Position numbers and translations under genes: made by a program
Part shown: positions 15,769 to 15,807 of the stretch, in pieces
How the letters are laid out: every line of letters starts with the position of its first letter
Position numbering within the stretch: position 1 is the first letter of the stretch
NCBI GenBank assembly: GCA_934343915.1
Contig: CAKRIL010000054.1
Coordinates: forward strand, 1-15,807
Length of the DNA stretch: 15,807 nucleotides
Direction: 5' to 3'
Source of the DNA: an uncultured Lachnospiraceae bacterium
GTDB lineage: Bacteria; Bacillota; Clostridia; Lachnospirales; Lachnospiraceae
The notes under the pieces: generated by a model
Told to the model about the DNA's origin: nothing
The model's database searches: none
What the model saw: only the letters and a program-made list of their open reading frames with translations

Positions 15769-15807
15769 ATGGTATAATTGTGTAGATGCTGTGGATTGGT
15801 TAACATC

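Noticed and set aside
15773..15778. Plus-strand TATAAT near the right edge
   Set aside because: No -35-like hexamer at suitable spacing upstream on the plus strand and no plus-strand gene begins in the remaining bases.
1..15807. CRISPR array, tRNA, rRNA or riboswitch
   Set aside because: No regularly spaced direct repeats, cloverleaf-like sequence or known riboswitch core was seen; the gaps between genes are too short for most of these.

Overview
The window is AT-rich DNA that fits an anaerobic, fibre-degrading member of the Clostridia (Bacillota). Evidence for this is the S-layer homology (SLH) proteins, a membrane-anchored AraC-type sensor, strong GGAGG-like ribosome binding sites, A/T-rich spacers, and an esterase almost collinear with Geobacillus Axe2. 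All seven substantial genes lie on the minus strand, so transcription runs from high to low coordinates.

In transcription order: (1) 15711-13672, a secreted polysaccharide-deacetylase-like protein with an N-terminal lectin-like domain; (2) 13568-10170, a secreted multidomain lyase of the polysaccharide lyase 8 (hyaluronate/chondroitin AC/xanthan lyase) type; (3) 10091-6804, a surface protein with two lectin-like domains, an Ig-like domain and three C-terminal SLH repeats; (4) 6807-4183, a second SLH protein with the repeats at its N-terminus, overlapping gene 3 by ATGA; (5) 4114-3455, a cytoplasmic Axe2-like SGNH acetylesterase; (6) 3434-2265, a cytoplasmic GH63/MGH1-like (alpha/alpha)6 glycosidase; (7) 2160-355, a membrane sensor of the cache/AraC type whose DNA-binding domain is absent. 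Spacers between genes 1 to 6 are short (about 100, 78, -4, 68 and 20 bases) and hold no convincing terminator, so these genes look like one transcription unit. Candidate internal promoters lie before genes 3 and 7.

A reasonable model, which is inference, is a locus for breaking down an acetylated, uronic-acid-containing polysaccharide. The lyase and the deacetylase-like protein would act outside the cell, the SLH proteins would hold polymer or enzymes at the surface, and imported oligosaccharides would be deacetylated and cleaved in the cytoplasm. No transporter and no unsaturated-uronyl hydrolase (GH88/GH105) is in the window, so the system would need partners elsewhere.

The first 354 bases hold no gene. 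They contain a hairpin at the extreme left, a sequence resembling the end of an IS256-family insertion sequence, a strong bidirectional terminator hairpin and a second perfect inverted repeat. This sits just beyond the point where the regulator breaks off, which suggests rearrangement removed its DNA-binding domain. The most unusual points are the headless regulator, the lyase with an apparent Asn-to-Ser change at a catalytic position, and the translationally coupled pair of SLH proteins of unknown role.
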